A stretch of DNA of 64,000 nt from Symsagittifera roscoffensis. Lineage: Eukaryota > Xenacoelomorpha > Acoela > Convolutidae. The position numbers were made by a program, and so were the translations under genes. The stretch covers positions 40,701,165 through 40,765,164 of the forward strand of contig NC_087064.1 in NCBI RefSeq assembly GCF_963678635.1. Direction: 5' to 3'. The notes beneath the pieces were generated by a model. The model ran no database searches. It had not been told where the DNA came from and was given only the letters and a program-made list of their open reading frames with translations. Below, piece by piece: positions 51,599 through 61,509 of the stretch (positions are counted from its first letter, which is position 1; the number at the start of each line of letters is the position of its first letter).

Positions 51599-52291
51599 AT
51601 GAATAAGATCATTTCAACAAAAGATCGTCTGTTTATGTCCGTTTCAGGTCCCTCGGGATCTGGCAAAACTGATTTAATTTTTCAAATGTTTCTCAAAGGT
51701 ACATTCTATCTATCATATAACAAGATATTTTATTTTTATCTTCACGATCAACCCAAATACCGTTCCTTTGTTTCTCACAACAAATTTGATATTGAATTTA
51801 TAAAATTGTCCAGCTTTGAAATTGTTAATAACTTACGAGATTGTATGATTGTCTTTGATGCTACCTGTGAAGAAATTTTTAATGAAAAAGATTTTGTTAA
51901 ATTAGCTACAGCAGGTCGACATAAAAATGTTCATGTTATTTATGTCAAGCACAATTTATTTCAGCAAAGTAAGCAATCACGTACAATAGATTTGAATACA
52001 ACTCACTTAATTTTGTTCAAATCACCTCGAGACATTCAACAAATTGATTATTTAGGCAGACAGTTGAATAATGCAAAATTCCTCCGTCATGCGTATCAGT
52101 TGGCAACGAAAGAAGATTTCGGTCATCTGTTGATAGACTTGGATCCCAAAACTTCAGAATGTCTTCGTTATTCGTCAAACATAGTTCCACCATCACCAAC
52201 CATTTTCTATTTACCATCCTCAAAAGCAGTTATCACATCTCTTGAAAATGAAAGAGAAAGAATTATGTATATTGAAGCAAATGCTCAATAG
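51599..52291 (+). CDS. Polinton DNA-packaging ATPase (FtsK/HerA type)
   Basis: ATG at 51,599, intact, 230 residues. Walker A is Gly-Pro-Ser-Gly-Ser-Gly-Lys-Thr at residues 17-24. Walker B is a hydrophobic run Cys-Met-Ile-Val-Phe-Asp at about 81-86. This family packages viral DNA into capsids (genome-packaging ATPases of Polintons, adintoviruses and virophages). The stop overlaps the next gene's ATG by 11 bases. Confidence 0.92.
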   Translation: MNKIISTKDRLFMSVSGPSGSGKTDLIFQMFLKGTFYLSYNKIFYFYLHDQPKYRSFVSHNKFDIEFIKLSSFEIVNNLRDCMIVFDATCEEIFNEKDFVKLATAGRHKNVHVIYVKHNLFQQSKQSRTIDLNTTHLILFKSPRDIQQIDYLGRQLNNAKFLRHAYQLATKEDFGHLLIDLDPKTSECLRYSSNIVPPSPTIFYLPSSKAVITSLENERERIMYIEANAQ

Positions 52292-52522
52292 TCGCCATTG
52301 TAGATCAATTTTGACAGGAGCTGATTCAAATTTTTTTAGATTTCTTTGCGATTTTTTTGTGAATGTTTTTCTGGGACATGTTCCATCGAGAGTAAGAAAA
52401 TACCATTTGGAAAAATTGTTGACCCTAAGTTTAGTATCCGAGAAAAACGAAAAGTTTTGGCAAACAATATTTCACTGGTTAAATCAATCGGAGAATCGTG
52501 TTACATTTACCTGAAAAACTAG
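52281..52522 (+). pseudogene. Polinton small conserved protein after the ATPase, frameshifted
   Basis: ATG at 52,281 inside the ATPase end. Residues 10-40 (Ile-Leu-x-Gly-Ala...Phe-Leu-Cys-Asp-Phe-Phe-Val-Asn-Val) follow a helical pattern common at this place in Polintons. A frameshift near 52,435 separates it from the basic end that stops at 52,520-52,522. Function unknown. Confidence 0.55.
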
Positions 52523-52532
52523 AACCTCAGGC

Positions 52533-53397
52533 ATGTATGCTGAAGAATTCATCCTCATTCCTCGAAAAACATATGCTCCAGATGAAAAAACTGCACCACA
52601 ATCTCAAATCCTTCATAATCCATTAATTACCAACATCTCCTATTCCTTTAACCCCTAATAATGTAGTACCAAATCTTCGAAAAAGAAATTTATCTGCACT
52701 TACTAAATTCAGTGATGATGGTGATGATGAAGCAGAAAAAAATTTTGAATCATACAATTCACTGCAGCAGACAAGCTCAAAAAGAACAGAAAAAAACGAT
52801 GAAAAAAGTAATGGAAAAACCGCTGAAGTGTTTCGAAAGGTTATGGAATCCATTCAAGAGCTATTGGAAGCTAATAAATTGGAAAGGGCAAACATCGTGC
52901 TAAAGCAGTTGTTCAAAGTTGAATCCTTGACTTTAGGTGTTGACGGATATGTTTTAATTCAAGGAAAACCAACACTCGTTAAAATTGAATCTTTTTTGTA
53001 CGATACACAGCAAAACACAAAAAAACATGAGGGTGTTTTTTATCCACAAATTTTGAAAGAACTGAATCTTGATCCTAGCTTAGTGTCCAACACTTATGCC
53101 AAACAGATTCTCCGCTCGCTTAACAGCGAAGCAGCTAAGCCCTCAACTTCTTCCTCCTTCGTCTCCGACGACAACCCGACAACTGAGTACTCGAAGAGAT
53201 CTAAACCCTCCTCTTCGAAGACTCGATCGACAACTCCCAAACCCAAAACCAAGCAATCCGACAAAAGAAAAACCCAGAAAAAAGAATTTTTCCCCACCAC
53301 CAACGACGACGATGACGACGATGATAAAAACTATGAAAGCAGTAAAGAATCGTTTGCGACGACGTCAACAAAAGAATGGAAATCCTACTATCAGTGA
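52533..53397 (+). pseudogene. Polinton protein upstream of integrase, broken
   Basis: Starts at ATG 52,533 with a Phe-Ile-Leu-Ile-Pro-Arg motif. It meets stops near 52,659 and resumes in another frame from 52,663 to 53,397. About 72 bases present in copy 1 are missing near 52,625. The later part has an acidic patch, a conserved block (Val-Asp-Gly-Tyr-Val-Leu-Ile-Gln-Gly) typical of the protein just before Polinton integrases, and a long Lys/Ser/Thr/Asp-rich tail. Its end overlaps the integrase start. Confidence 0.6.
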
Positions 53398-54328
53398 AGA
53401 AAAGAAACTCAAATTACTCTACACGAAAGGTCCAGCTGCATTTGGTAGCGTTAAAAATTTAACAAATGCTAGTCAACTCTCACCAAAAAAAGTTAAAAAA
53501 TTTCTGAGATCTCAATCATCACATACAAAGTATGGATTGTTTCGTAAAACATATCCTCGGCTAAAAGTGATTGTTAACGATATCAACGAAATTTGGTCTC
53601 TTGACTTGGCTTATGTTGATAAATTGGCTAAATATAACCGAGGGGTACGATATTTGTTAGTTGCTGTCGACTGTCTCTCTCGCTACTTACGAGTGGAACC
53701 CCTGAAGACCAAATATGCTAAGGAAACAACCGAAGCTTTCAAAAAAATGATCAAAACAAAACAACCAAAAAAAGTTTGGGTTGACAAAGGTACCGAGTTT
53801 AAAGGAGAGTTCGAAAAGTTATGTACTAAACGAGAAATCATCAAATACAATACTCACAGTGAAAAAAAATCAGCGTTTGCCGAAAGAAACATTCGATGGC
53901 TGAAAAGTATTATGTACAAATACTTGGAGTTTGAATGGACTTACAGTTATATTGAAAAATTACAAAGTTTTGTTCAAACGATTAACTCACGCGTTAATAG
54001 AGTAACAAAATTGGCTCCAAACAAGGTCACAAGAAAACATGTACCTGCTTTAGTTTCATTAATTGCAAACAGTTCATCGAAGTTGGTACAGAAACCAAAA
54101 TTTTATGTTGGTGACTAGGTGCGAATAGCGAAGACTGACTTACCTTTTAGAAAAGGTTACAAGCAGATTTTTACAGACGAAGTTTTTGAAATAGTTGCCA
54201 TTCCTACTGTAAACCCTTCAACATACAGTCTCATTGATGCGGAAAAGGAAGAAATCAGCGGAAAATTTTATGAAAAAGAACTTAGTTTAATTGGAAACAA
54301 AGCTGATTATAACGAAAATGGGCAGTGA
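53333..54328 (+). pseudogene. int: Polinton integrase (retroviral type), with an in-frame amber stop
   Basis: ATG at 53,333 chosen because it precedes the conserved basic N-terminus and overlaps the gene before it. DDE residues are the Asp of Ser-Leu-Asp-Leu-Ala-Tyr, the Asp of Trp-Val-Asp-Lys-Gly-Thr-Glu-Phe, and the Glu of Ala-Phe-Ala-Glu-Arg-Asn (spacing about 33). A TAG at 54,116-54,118 lies at a position that is Tyr in copy 1. After it an SH3/chromo-like C-terminal domain continues in frame. It catalyses insertion with 6-bp target duplication. Confidence 0.9.
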
Positions 54329-55187
54329 TGAGTTTACTGTACATTTGATTTCAACAGCATCAATGGATTATTTCCCAGACAACACTTTGGCCAGTTTTAG
54401 AAATTTTTGTAAAGAAGAAATAGCTTTAGACGGAGATTGGAGAGTTGCTCTCTCAGAAATAATTTTCCCCACAAAATTAAACAATGTTACTGATGAGGAA
54501 TTTACGTACTTCAGAGCATCCGAAATAGTAGCCAGTAAATCCAACGCTGGCAATCGGAATACAATTTCCAGACCCTACTATGGCGAAAAAGTTTTTATCA
54601 AATCAGGAGAGTACACTTTTATAGAACAATTGATTAATGAGATAAAAACAAAACTCAAAGACAAAAATCATTTTGATGCGAGTCCTCAAGAAATCACGAA
54701 TAGCATGAGCATTTGGATGAACGCAAATGAAGGAATCTCATTCCCAAGTCCCCAAATACCCAGTCTGTTAGGCTACAATGCAAAGCTTGATGAGAACGGT
54801 GAATATCACATTGGTTACAAAATGATACCCTACTTCGATGCATCTTATGAGGGAAACGAACTGTACGAATCTCATTTCCCATATGACTTATCAAGTGGGA
54901 CAAGTCTAATTTTTGTCTATATTGACATTATTCAATACCAAACTGTTGGTGATGCAAAGGTCCCATTGTTACGCGTCATTGATTCAAATAGACGGATCAA
55001 AAACGGTAGTGCCTGCAGCATTGAACCTAATCATCGAAAAAACTTCACTAATTTAGACTACAAAAAGTTATTCACTTCATCTGTACAATCAATATCGGTA
55101 CAGTTGCGCACAGAAACTGGAAGACTAGTGCCCTTTGCAGGAACTGGTAAAGTTGTGTTGACTCTAAAATTCAAGCGCTTTGATTGA
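54318..55187 (+). CDS. Polinton minor capsid (penton-like) protein
   Basis: Intact, 289 residues from ATG 54,318, overlapping the integrase end. The N-terminal block with Tyr-Phe-Pro-Asp-Asn and Leu-Asp-Gly-Asp-Trp-Arg-Val, and the C-terminal block with Leu-Arg-Val-Ile-Asp and Gly-Arg-Leu-Val-Pro-Phe, are the signature of Polinton single-jelly-roll vertex proteins. It would form capsid vertices. Confidence 0.85.
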   Translation: MGSDEFTVHLISTASMDYFPDNTLASFRNFCKEEIALDGDWRVALSEIIFPTKLNNVTDEEFTYFRASEIVASKSNAGNRNTISRPYYGEKVFIKSGEYTFIEQLINEIKTKLKDKNHFDASPQEITNSMSIWMNANEGISFPSPQIPSLLGYNAKLDENGEYHIGYKMIPYFDASYEGNELYESHFPYDLSSGTSLIFVYIDIIQYQTVGDAKVPLLRVIDSNRRIKNGSACSIEPNHRKNFTNLDYKKLFTSSVQSISVQLRTETGRLVPFAGTGKVVLTLKFKRFD

Positions 55188-55193
55188 AAACCA

Positions 55194-55616
55194 ATGGAAC
55201 AATATTATGCAAAGCAAGCTTCACTTCCTCATTTCTCTGGACACTACCGACAACGCGGCAGTGGATTTGGCGCTTTGGCTGCTGGTATTGGTCGTGTTGC
55301 TATACCGTTTGCACGACGGGTTATTCTACCGGCTGCGAAAAAACTGGGCAGAGAACTTTTGATGAGTGCAGCGCCAGAACTAATTGATGTCGCTATGAAA
55401 AAGAAGTCTCCTAAACAAGCATTGAAAAACACTGTCACAAAAACTGCAACAAAACAACTCGGTGGTGGTAGACGTCGTCGTCGAAAGACACCATTGAATG
55501 GATTACGAAGAAGAAGGTCAGTAGGGGCTCGAAAAAGAAAAACAACCATTCGAAGAAAAACCAGACCAGTGAGAAGTCGAGCAGATTTTTTCTCAAACAT
55601 AAAAAATGATCGCTAA
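55194..55616 (+). CDS. Polinton basic core protein (adenovirus pX/pVI-like)
   Basis: 140 codons. A Gly-rich start (Gly-Ser-Gly-Phe-Gly-Ala-Leu-Ala-Ala-Gly) with an amphipathic helix is followed by a very basic Arg/Lys tail (about 90-130). It lies 6 bases after the minor capsid stop and overlaps the major capsid ATG by 11 bases. This position and composition match the virion core/membrane-active proteins of adintoviruses and Polintons. It probably binds DNA in the particle. Confidence 0.8.
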   Translation: MEQYYAKQASLPHFSGHYRQRGSGFGALAAGIGRVAIPFARRVILPAAKKLGRELLMSAAPELIDVAMKKKSPKQALKNTVTKTATKQLGGGRRRRRKTPLNGLRRRRSVGARKRKTTIRRKTRPVRSRADFFSNIKNDR

Positions 55617-56897
55617 TTTGTTACCCAATGAAGCTACCCATAGCTCTCTGGATTTTTTTGAAAAACAATCTCTTTTGATTACTTTTGAAAACGCTTTTGA
55701 TCAAAAAATTGGACCTGTCTATTCACCTAATGGACCAATGCTTGAATTTGAAATCACCGGTGACCGTAATAATTTTGTTGACCTGCAAAAAATTTATTTG
55801 GAAATACGATGCAAAGTAACGCAATCAAATGGAGCTGATCTGCGATACGACAACACTGATCCTACTGTGTCTGATTCACCGTTCCTCGTAAACAACTCCC
55901 TGTATTCCCTTTTCTCTGACTGTACCCTCTCTGCTAATGGACTCAAAATCTCAAATGCCATAAAAGCTTTATTGGAACAGAATTTTCTAACAGCAAAGGA
56001 GCCAAGGACTCATGGCTTAAGTGTCAGGGATATCGTTTTGAAAACAATCCCGCTGCAATAGATGCAGCTGATTTCACATCTCAACGAGAACTGGTCCGTG
56101 AATCGAGGGAAATTTGGTTCTATGGACCCGCTGGAGTTGATTTTTTCACATGTGACAAGCATTTGTTGAGCGGTGTTACCCTCAGACTTTCCTACAGACG
56201 TTCTCATGAAGACTTTCTCATTATATCGGAAGATGCTGCCAAGCATTACAAGCTGCAAATACTCGAAGCGAACCTATATGTTAGAAAAATGACTGTGACT
56301 GACCATGTGCTCTCTGCCATTGAATCAACTTTGCTCAAAACTCCTGCGAACTACCCATATCAAGAAGAAATTACAAAAACATTTCTTGCAACAGGTGGTC
56401 AGCGCAGCTGGCAACAGGAAGATATTTTTGCTCGTGAACCGGTGAGACAAATTATCATAGCATTGAACACAAATAATGCATTTCTAGGAACAAACCGAAC
56501 GAATCCTTTTCATTATCAAAAATTTGGATTGGAGCAAGTTACTTTGAGACGAAATGGTTTACCAATAGCAAGTACACCAATCAGTACACAAGATCATAAA
56601 CGTCTTTTCTTCAACACACTATCAGCTCTGGGTTTGTTGCACTGCGGGCTGGGAATCACTCTGGATAACTACCAACAGCACTTTATTATGTGTTTTGATC
56701 TCACTAGCACACAGCAGGCAGCTCATGACTTCTTGCATCCAGAACTTACTAACTGCTCAGTTTCACTCGATCTTCAATTCTCAAACGCTTTGACAGCAAA
56801 CCTGGAAATTTTTGTTTGGGGTTTACGCTCATCCAATGTATATATAACCTCCGACCGCAAAGTTACAAAGAACGTCCTTCCCATTTCGACAGTCTGA
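55606..56897 (+). pseudogene. Polinton major capsid protein (double jelly roll), frameshifted
   Basis: Opens at ATG 55,606 with a jelly-roll strand pattern (Leu-Glu-Phe-Glu-Ile-Thr-Gly). A 16-base deletion relative to copy 1, at about 55,958, shifts the frame. The correct frame is then open to the stop at 56,895-56,897. The second part contains Tyr-Lys-Leu-Gln-Ile-Leu-Glu-Ala-Asn-Leu-Tyr-Val-Arg-Lys and Phe-His-Tyr-Gln-Lys-Phe-Gly-Leu, typical of this capsid family. It would be the main shell protein. Confidence 0.9.
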
Positions 56898-56899
56898 AA

Positions 56900-57346
56900 A
56901 TGGATGAAACCCAGTTGCAGGACCTCATTCAGAATTGTAAACATCTGAAATATAAGTTTTTTGGAGTATTTGCAGCCGACAATTTTCCACCTCTCATCCC
57001 AAACAATATCTTTATGATTGTGAACACTTCAAAATCAGATTCTCCGGGGACACATTGGATTGTGATATGCAACAGAAGAAATGTTTTATACTTCGCTGAT
57101 CCTCTCGGTCTTCCTCTTTGGCAGTACACCAATCTGTATAAACGATTGAACGAGAATTTTCATCAGGTGACTGAATTGATGACAAACTTTCCCATGCAAG
57201 ACTCAAACTCAACCATGTGCGGTTCTTTTTGTATTTATATTAAACATTTGATTTTTGATAAAAACTTTAATGGTGATGCTTCTGATTTTGTTTACATAAC
57301 TGATCATGTTTTGAAACGTTTCCTAACTCACATGCTTACCCATTAA
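56900..57346 (+). CDS. Polinton adenain-like cysteine protease
   Basis: Intact, 148 residues, ATG 56,900 two bases after the capsid stop. Catalytic residues are visible: His52 (Gly-Thr-His-Trp), Asp67 (Phe-Ala-Asp-Pro), Gln100 and Cys111 (Cys-Gly-Ser-Phe-Cys). The family matures capsid proteins in adenoviruses and is standard in Polintons. Last gene of the rightward block. Confidence 0.92.
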   Translation: MDETQLQDLIQNCKHLKYKFFGVFAADNFPPLIPNNIFMIVNTSKSDSPGTHWIVICNRRNVLYFADPLGLPLWQYTNLYKRLNENFHQVTELMTNFPMQDSNSTMCGSFCIYIKHLIFDKNFNGDASDFVYITDHVLKRFLTHMLTH

Positions 57347-58248
57347 CTAACCATTTAATATGGTTGATTTATACATTTTACAATTTAATTTTGAACAATA
57401 CATTCTTTTAGTAATTGAAATTTTACCCAATTGTTAACTGAATAGCAGTAATTTGAGAAGTTAAGCTTTTTATCAAAGTGAGAAAAAAAGTACAAAATCG
57501 ATCTATGGGGGGATATCACCATACCAGCAACTGTTGCCTCCTTTCAGTACAATTTCCGGACGGGTTTCGAAACGCCGCCTTTAGGCTGAGAGTCGAGCGC
57601 CATGCGTTTTCCTCTACTCGGACCCCAAGAAATTTTGTTCCACTTCAATTTTATAGTAACAAGTTAGGTACAAGTCTTAGAAATGATTGCAGCAAAATTA
57701 ATGGGCACTTTTGGCTTTCATCAGTGTTCTCGTTTTTCAAGATCTTTAGACACTTCAACCTTTTAGCTCTTTCAATCTTTCTATAAAATCAAAGCTTTTG
57801 TCATAGATTTCAGACGTTTATTTTTCAGTCTCCTGTAGACACGGAAAATGGAAATGTCTAAATTTTCAAGCCAATTTCATTATTTTAGAGTTTTCAGTGT
57901 TTCGTAATTTTTCCTTATTTTTTAGCTTCATTTGGCTTAAAGTAATTTTTCATTCTTATTTCGGTCAAATTGATTATTAAATTTTGCCTAAATAGAGGTG
58001 GCGGCCGCCGCACTTGACGAATTTTCCTTTCTTCGAGATTCAGCAATAAAACATGCATTTTTGAAGGAAATCGTTCACCGCAGCCAACAGTTAAGCTATG
58101 CTGCCGAAATCTTGTGCTTTCCTATATACCATATAGTTTGGTCGCATATAATAGGTATATAACGTCATTTTACATGTAAACAAACCAATACCCCCAAACT
58201 TTAGAAGGGAAAACATGCACCGACCAAAACCTAATTCCATTCCCGTTT
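57347..58248. other. Polinton right non-coding strip
   Basis: Between the protease and the right terminal repeat. A 102-codon open stretch at 57,478-57,786 starts at a non-ATG codon and resembles nothing I know, so I do not call it. 57,988-58,010 (GGTGGCGGCCGCCGC) is a short GC-rich palindrome. Confidence 0.5.
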
Positions 58249-58504
58249 CCACAACGTTCAGTGGGAATACTCAATAATATACCGAAGTTTTACATGAGGA
58301 CTATTAGGTATAAAACTATACATGGTGACAATTAGGATTATTACATAGTGACCATTAGGTATAAAATTATACATGGTGACAATTAGGATTATTACATGGT
58401 GACCATTGCTGATCATTTAATACATGGTGACCATTATGATTTATACCTAATGGTCATCCATGTATGACAACCCCCCGATCCTAACGCACTATATGCATAC
58501 TACT
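58249..58504 (-). repeat. Right terminal inverted repeat of Polinton copy 2
   Basis: Partner of 39,891-40,098, with one additional unit of about 50 bases (TATACATGGTGACAATTAGGATTATTACATAG type). Ends ...GCATACTACT followed by AGCTTA. Confidence 0.95.
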
Positions 58505-58510
58505 AGCTTA

Positions 58511-59053
58511 CAACGAACACAGTCGAAGCCGTTTTTTCTTTGGTCAAATCGGTCAAAACATAACACAATTGGATCGATTCGGTCAAAACAAAACCATTTT
58601 TAAGCAAACCGGTCAAAACATAGCCACTTTTGGTATGTTTGATTGAAACGTAAGTCCAACAACTCAACCCGGGCTACACGAACCTATGATGCCTAATTTT
58701 GTAGCAATTTCTATTATATTTTGCGGCTGCCCACGCTGAGCTTTTTGACAGAGGTTTTGACAGTAACAGTCAAATGATGTCCGAGTTGGTTTTAGTTTAG
58801 GACGCTTCGACTTATTCCCGATAAAGTCGAACAGGGTCGAACAAACTCAAACAATGTCCGGTAAAGTCGAACAAAGTCGATCAAAGTCGAACAATCTCCG
58901 GTATAGTCGAACAAAGTCGAGCGAAGTCGAAAAAAGTCGAATAATGTCCGGTGAAGTTGAGCAAAGTCGAAAACGGAATTCGTTCAATTCAAAAAGTTGA
59001 AATCGGACATCGTTTGACTGAAAAAGTTAAAAAACATGCATCGTTTGACCATT
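58511..59053 (+). repeat. Degenerate GTCGAA repeats, right part of the outer element
   Basis: Imperfect units such as GTCAAAACATA (58,550-58,620) and AGTCGAACAAAGTCGA / ATGTCCGGTAAAGTC (58,800-58,970). Related to, but distinct from, the left minisatellite. Confidence 0.75.
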
Positions 59054-59088
59054 TCGGTCGAATCATGAGTCGAGCACCTCAACCCGGG

Positions 59089-59824
59089 AAGGGTCGAGCC
59101 TTGAATGACATTTGGTTACGGAAATTGAAAAAGAAAATGGAATAACAACTCCACTTTTTGAGCAATGGCGTTGTTTTGAGTTCTGTTACTGAGTCAGGGA
59201 CAATCAAATTCTCCACTGAAGTAAGATCTCGCATACAAGTTTAGACGTGATTAATGGACAAAAATTTATGTTGTTTTTTTTTGACAATTATAATTGATGA
59301 AAGTAATAAAAAAATAGGTGTTCAAAGGATTTCTAATCGATTACAACCGTGATAATTTCCTAGAGATAATTATCGTTATCATCTATTTTATTTAATTATC
59401 ATGCATTCAAAAAGCATTTTCAATCAATTATAATCGATTATTTCGAGAACAACCTCTTATTTTGCCTAAGTTTTGTCATACCAAAAAACTTTTTTATTAC
59501 ATCCAATGAGTCAATTTTTTATCTGTCATTAACAAAATCTCTACGAACGACATGTTTTTGTCTTACTTTGGTTCATCTTTGGAACAAAAGTAGTTTCAAA
59601 AGGATCCTCTCATAAAGAATGAAAAGTTCCACGGAAGTTGAAAAAGACATCCGAATAAATCATGAAACTAAAGCAATGTGCGGACATTTGGTGGTTTAAT
59701 TGACTTTGAAATGTGCATCATGAAACAACTTCAAAAAAAAAAAATGAAGAAAAAAAGTTACAAATAAGACTTGATTTGAAATAATGAAACAATTTTTCTT
59801 TTTTTCACATAAACCAACGTCAAT
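59089..59824. other. Non-coding stretch, nothing recognised
   Basis: AT-rich flank after the outer element. No ORF or element end identified. Confidence 0.5.
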
Positions 59825-61440
59825 AAAAAGCATAAAGTACAGTAATTCCGATGCAAGGTCGAAAACAAATTGTGCAAAAAATGGATTGTAATGAATTCTT
59901 AGTGCACAACATGGCTCTTTTCCAGTTTCCCCCCTTTCAAAATACCGAGTTTTATGTTTGTTTTACGTGTTATTACGGCTAAATACGTGATGTTACGTTG
60001 TAAAGTATGAAGAACAAATCTGTTCAGAATTGTCGATTTGTTCACCACGCCAAATTTCATTGCATTATGACAATGTTAAATAGACTTTTCAGTATTGATT
60101 TTGAAAGGGGGGAACTGGAAAAGAGCCCACAACATGACTTAGAAATCAGAATAAAAATTCAATTATAAGTGATTCGTGCAGATGAAATAAAGTACAGTAA
60201 TTCCGATGCAAGGTCAAAATCAAATTGTGCGAAAAATTGATTGTAATGAATTTTTAGTGCACAACATGACTTAGAAATCAGAATAAAAATTCAATTATAA
60301 GTGATTCGTGTAGATGAAATTTCAACCTTTTTTATGAGATGAGATAAATTTCAATGTGTCAAAACAAGACAAATTTTGCAAATCGAATTGTGGGCTGTCT
60401 TTCAAAAAACAACCCAAACTACCCAAGAAACAATCCAAACAACTTTCAAGAAACGACCCAATTAAATTTACACAAAAGTTTTATGCAAACCCAAAAACTG
60501 TTGGTGAAAAAATACTAGTCAGACGATTGTTTTATGAAAATGCTTGTCATAAAATTACATGATTGAAATAGTGCATACAGAATTTGCATACCAAAAAAAT
60601 GAAGCAGTTTTCGTTTTTTTTTACATACACCAAAGTCTACAAAAGCATAAAATCAAAGTGATTCCGATCCAAGGTTGAAGACAAACCAGGCAAATAAAAT
60701 GGATAATAACGGTTTTGTAGTGCGCAACATGAATTAGAAATTAGGTTAAAAATTCATTTACAACCGGTTAAACTTAAATCGAAAAATAGATTGACTAAAA
60801 ATTGATTATAATCGATCAACATGTAATTTATTTGATTGTAATTTGACTTCAAAAAGAGATTATATCCAATGATTTGTTGCTCAAAACCATTTTTTTTAAA
60901 TTTTACTGAGACTGGAACTAGAATCATAGTCTAATTATTTACTAAAGCTTCAAACTAGATGCAGGATGGAATATTGGTGTGAATTTTAGGGCAAAGTAGA
61001 GGTGTTGTTGAAGTTTTTTTAAACAAGAGTTGTCTGTCCAAAAATTAACAATAAGCGTACCAAGTCACGCAGCGCAGAAAAGTTTTCCGGATATAGAATT
61101 TTTTCATACGCCATGACCCGCAAATCACAAAAGCTGAGCAAGAAAAAACTAAATGGGCAAATGTTTTCAATAAAATCAATGAACTGGACACTCCACATAT
61201 GTTGGAATAGACTAACTTTGTTTGGATCACCTTTCAAGATAATTGATAACATAAGTTATACAATATGCTTTTAATTTAGTGAGTTTAAGTCCGGGATGGC
61301 TTTCTCATAATTTCGGATCTGGTACAACGACTGTTCGTCACGCTATCTTTTTTTTTCGGCCGGATAGTTTCGTGCAACTTCTTAGTCTAATTCCGATCCT
61401 ACTCTTGCTCCTATTTTTCCGAATCTCAATAGATCTAGTA
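59825..61440 (+). repeat. Dispersed repeat R1, second copy
   Basis: Contains three related blocks starting near 59,830, 60,187 and 60,650 (AAGCATAAA or AAATAAAGTACAG followed by GATTCCGAT-type sequence and a CACAACATGA block). The last one matches 11,036-11,986 plus 36,027-36,165. It holds the site that is occupied by the LTR element elsewhere (61,290-61,310). Interrupted by a MITE. Confidence 0.8.
59913..60127. mobile_element. 215-bp MITE with 31-bp inverted ends
   Basis: Starts GGCTCTTTTCCAG and ends CTGGAAAAGAGCC. About 30 of 31 terminal bases are complementary. It is flanked by the 8-bp direct repeat CACAACAT (59,905-59,912 and 60,128-60,135). The sister block at 60,255-60,262 shows CACAACAT only once, an empty site. 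8-bp duplications suggest an hAT- or Merlin-like transposase supplied elsewhere. No coding capacity. Confidence 0.9.
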
Positions 61441-61509
61441 TGTAGTAGTAGTAGTAGTAGGGATTTAGTGTTTCCACAAGGGGTCCAGGCCCCTGTCATC
61501 CTTCACGTC

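Larger units (their letters stand above)
39891..58504. mobile_element. Structurally complete Polinton/Maverick, copy 2 (18,614 bp)
   Basis: Flanked by the 6-bp target duplication AGCTTA (39,885-39,890 and 58,505-58,510). It begins AGTAGTATGC and ends GCATACTACT, with terminal inverted repeats of 208 and 256 bp. It holds the expected Polinton set: protein-primed DNA polymerase, retroviral-type integrase, packaging ATPase, cysteine protease, major and minor capsid proteins, plus several accessory genes. Polymerase, exonuclease-like, integrase and major capsid genes each carry stops or frameshifts, so this copy is recent but inactive, unless some breaks are sequencing errors. Confidence 0.95.
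38226..59088. mobile_element. Outer element with 35-bp inverted ends, split by the Polinton
   Basis: 38,226-38,260 and the reverse complement of 59,054-59,088 match at 32 of 35 bases (starting CCCGGRYTGAGGTG). Without the Polinton and one copy of its target duplication the element would be about 2.24 kb and consists mainly of GTCGAA-based repeats: a 22-bp minisatellite on the left and shorter degenerate units on the right. There is no ORF. I see no clear target duplication. Its end resembles an internal motif at 10,121-10,132 in the other insertion, so a shared family is likely. Confidence 0.65.

Noticed and set aside
57478-57786. 102-codon open stretch at the right end of the Polinton
   Set aside because: It does not start at ATG, has no counterpart in copy 1 and resembles no known protein.
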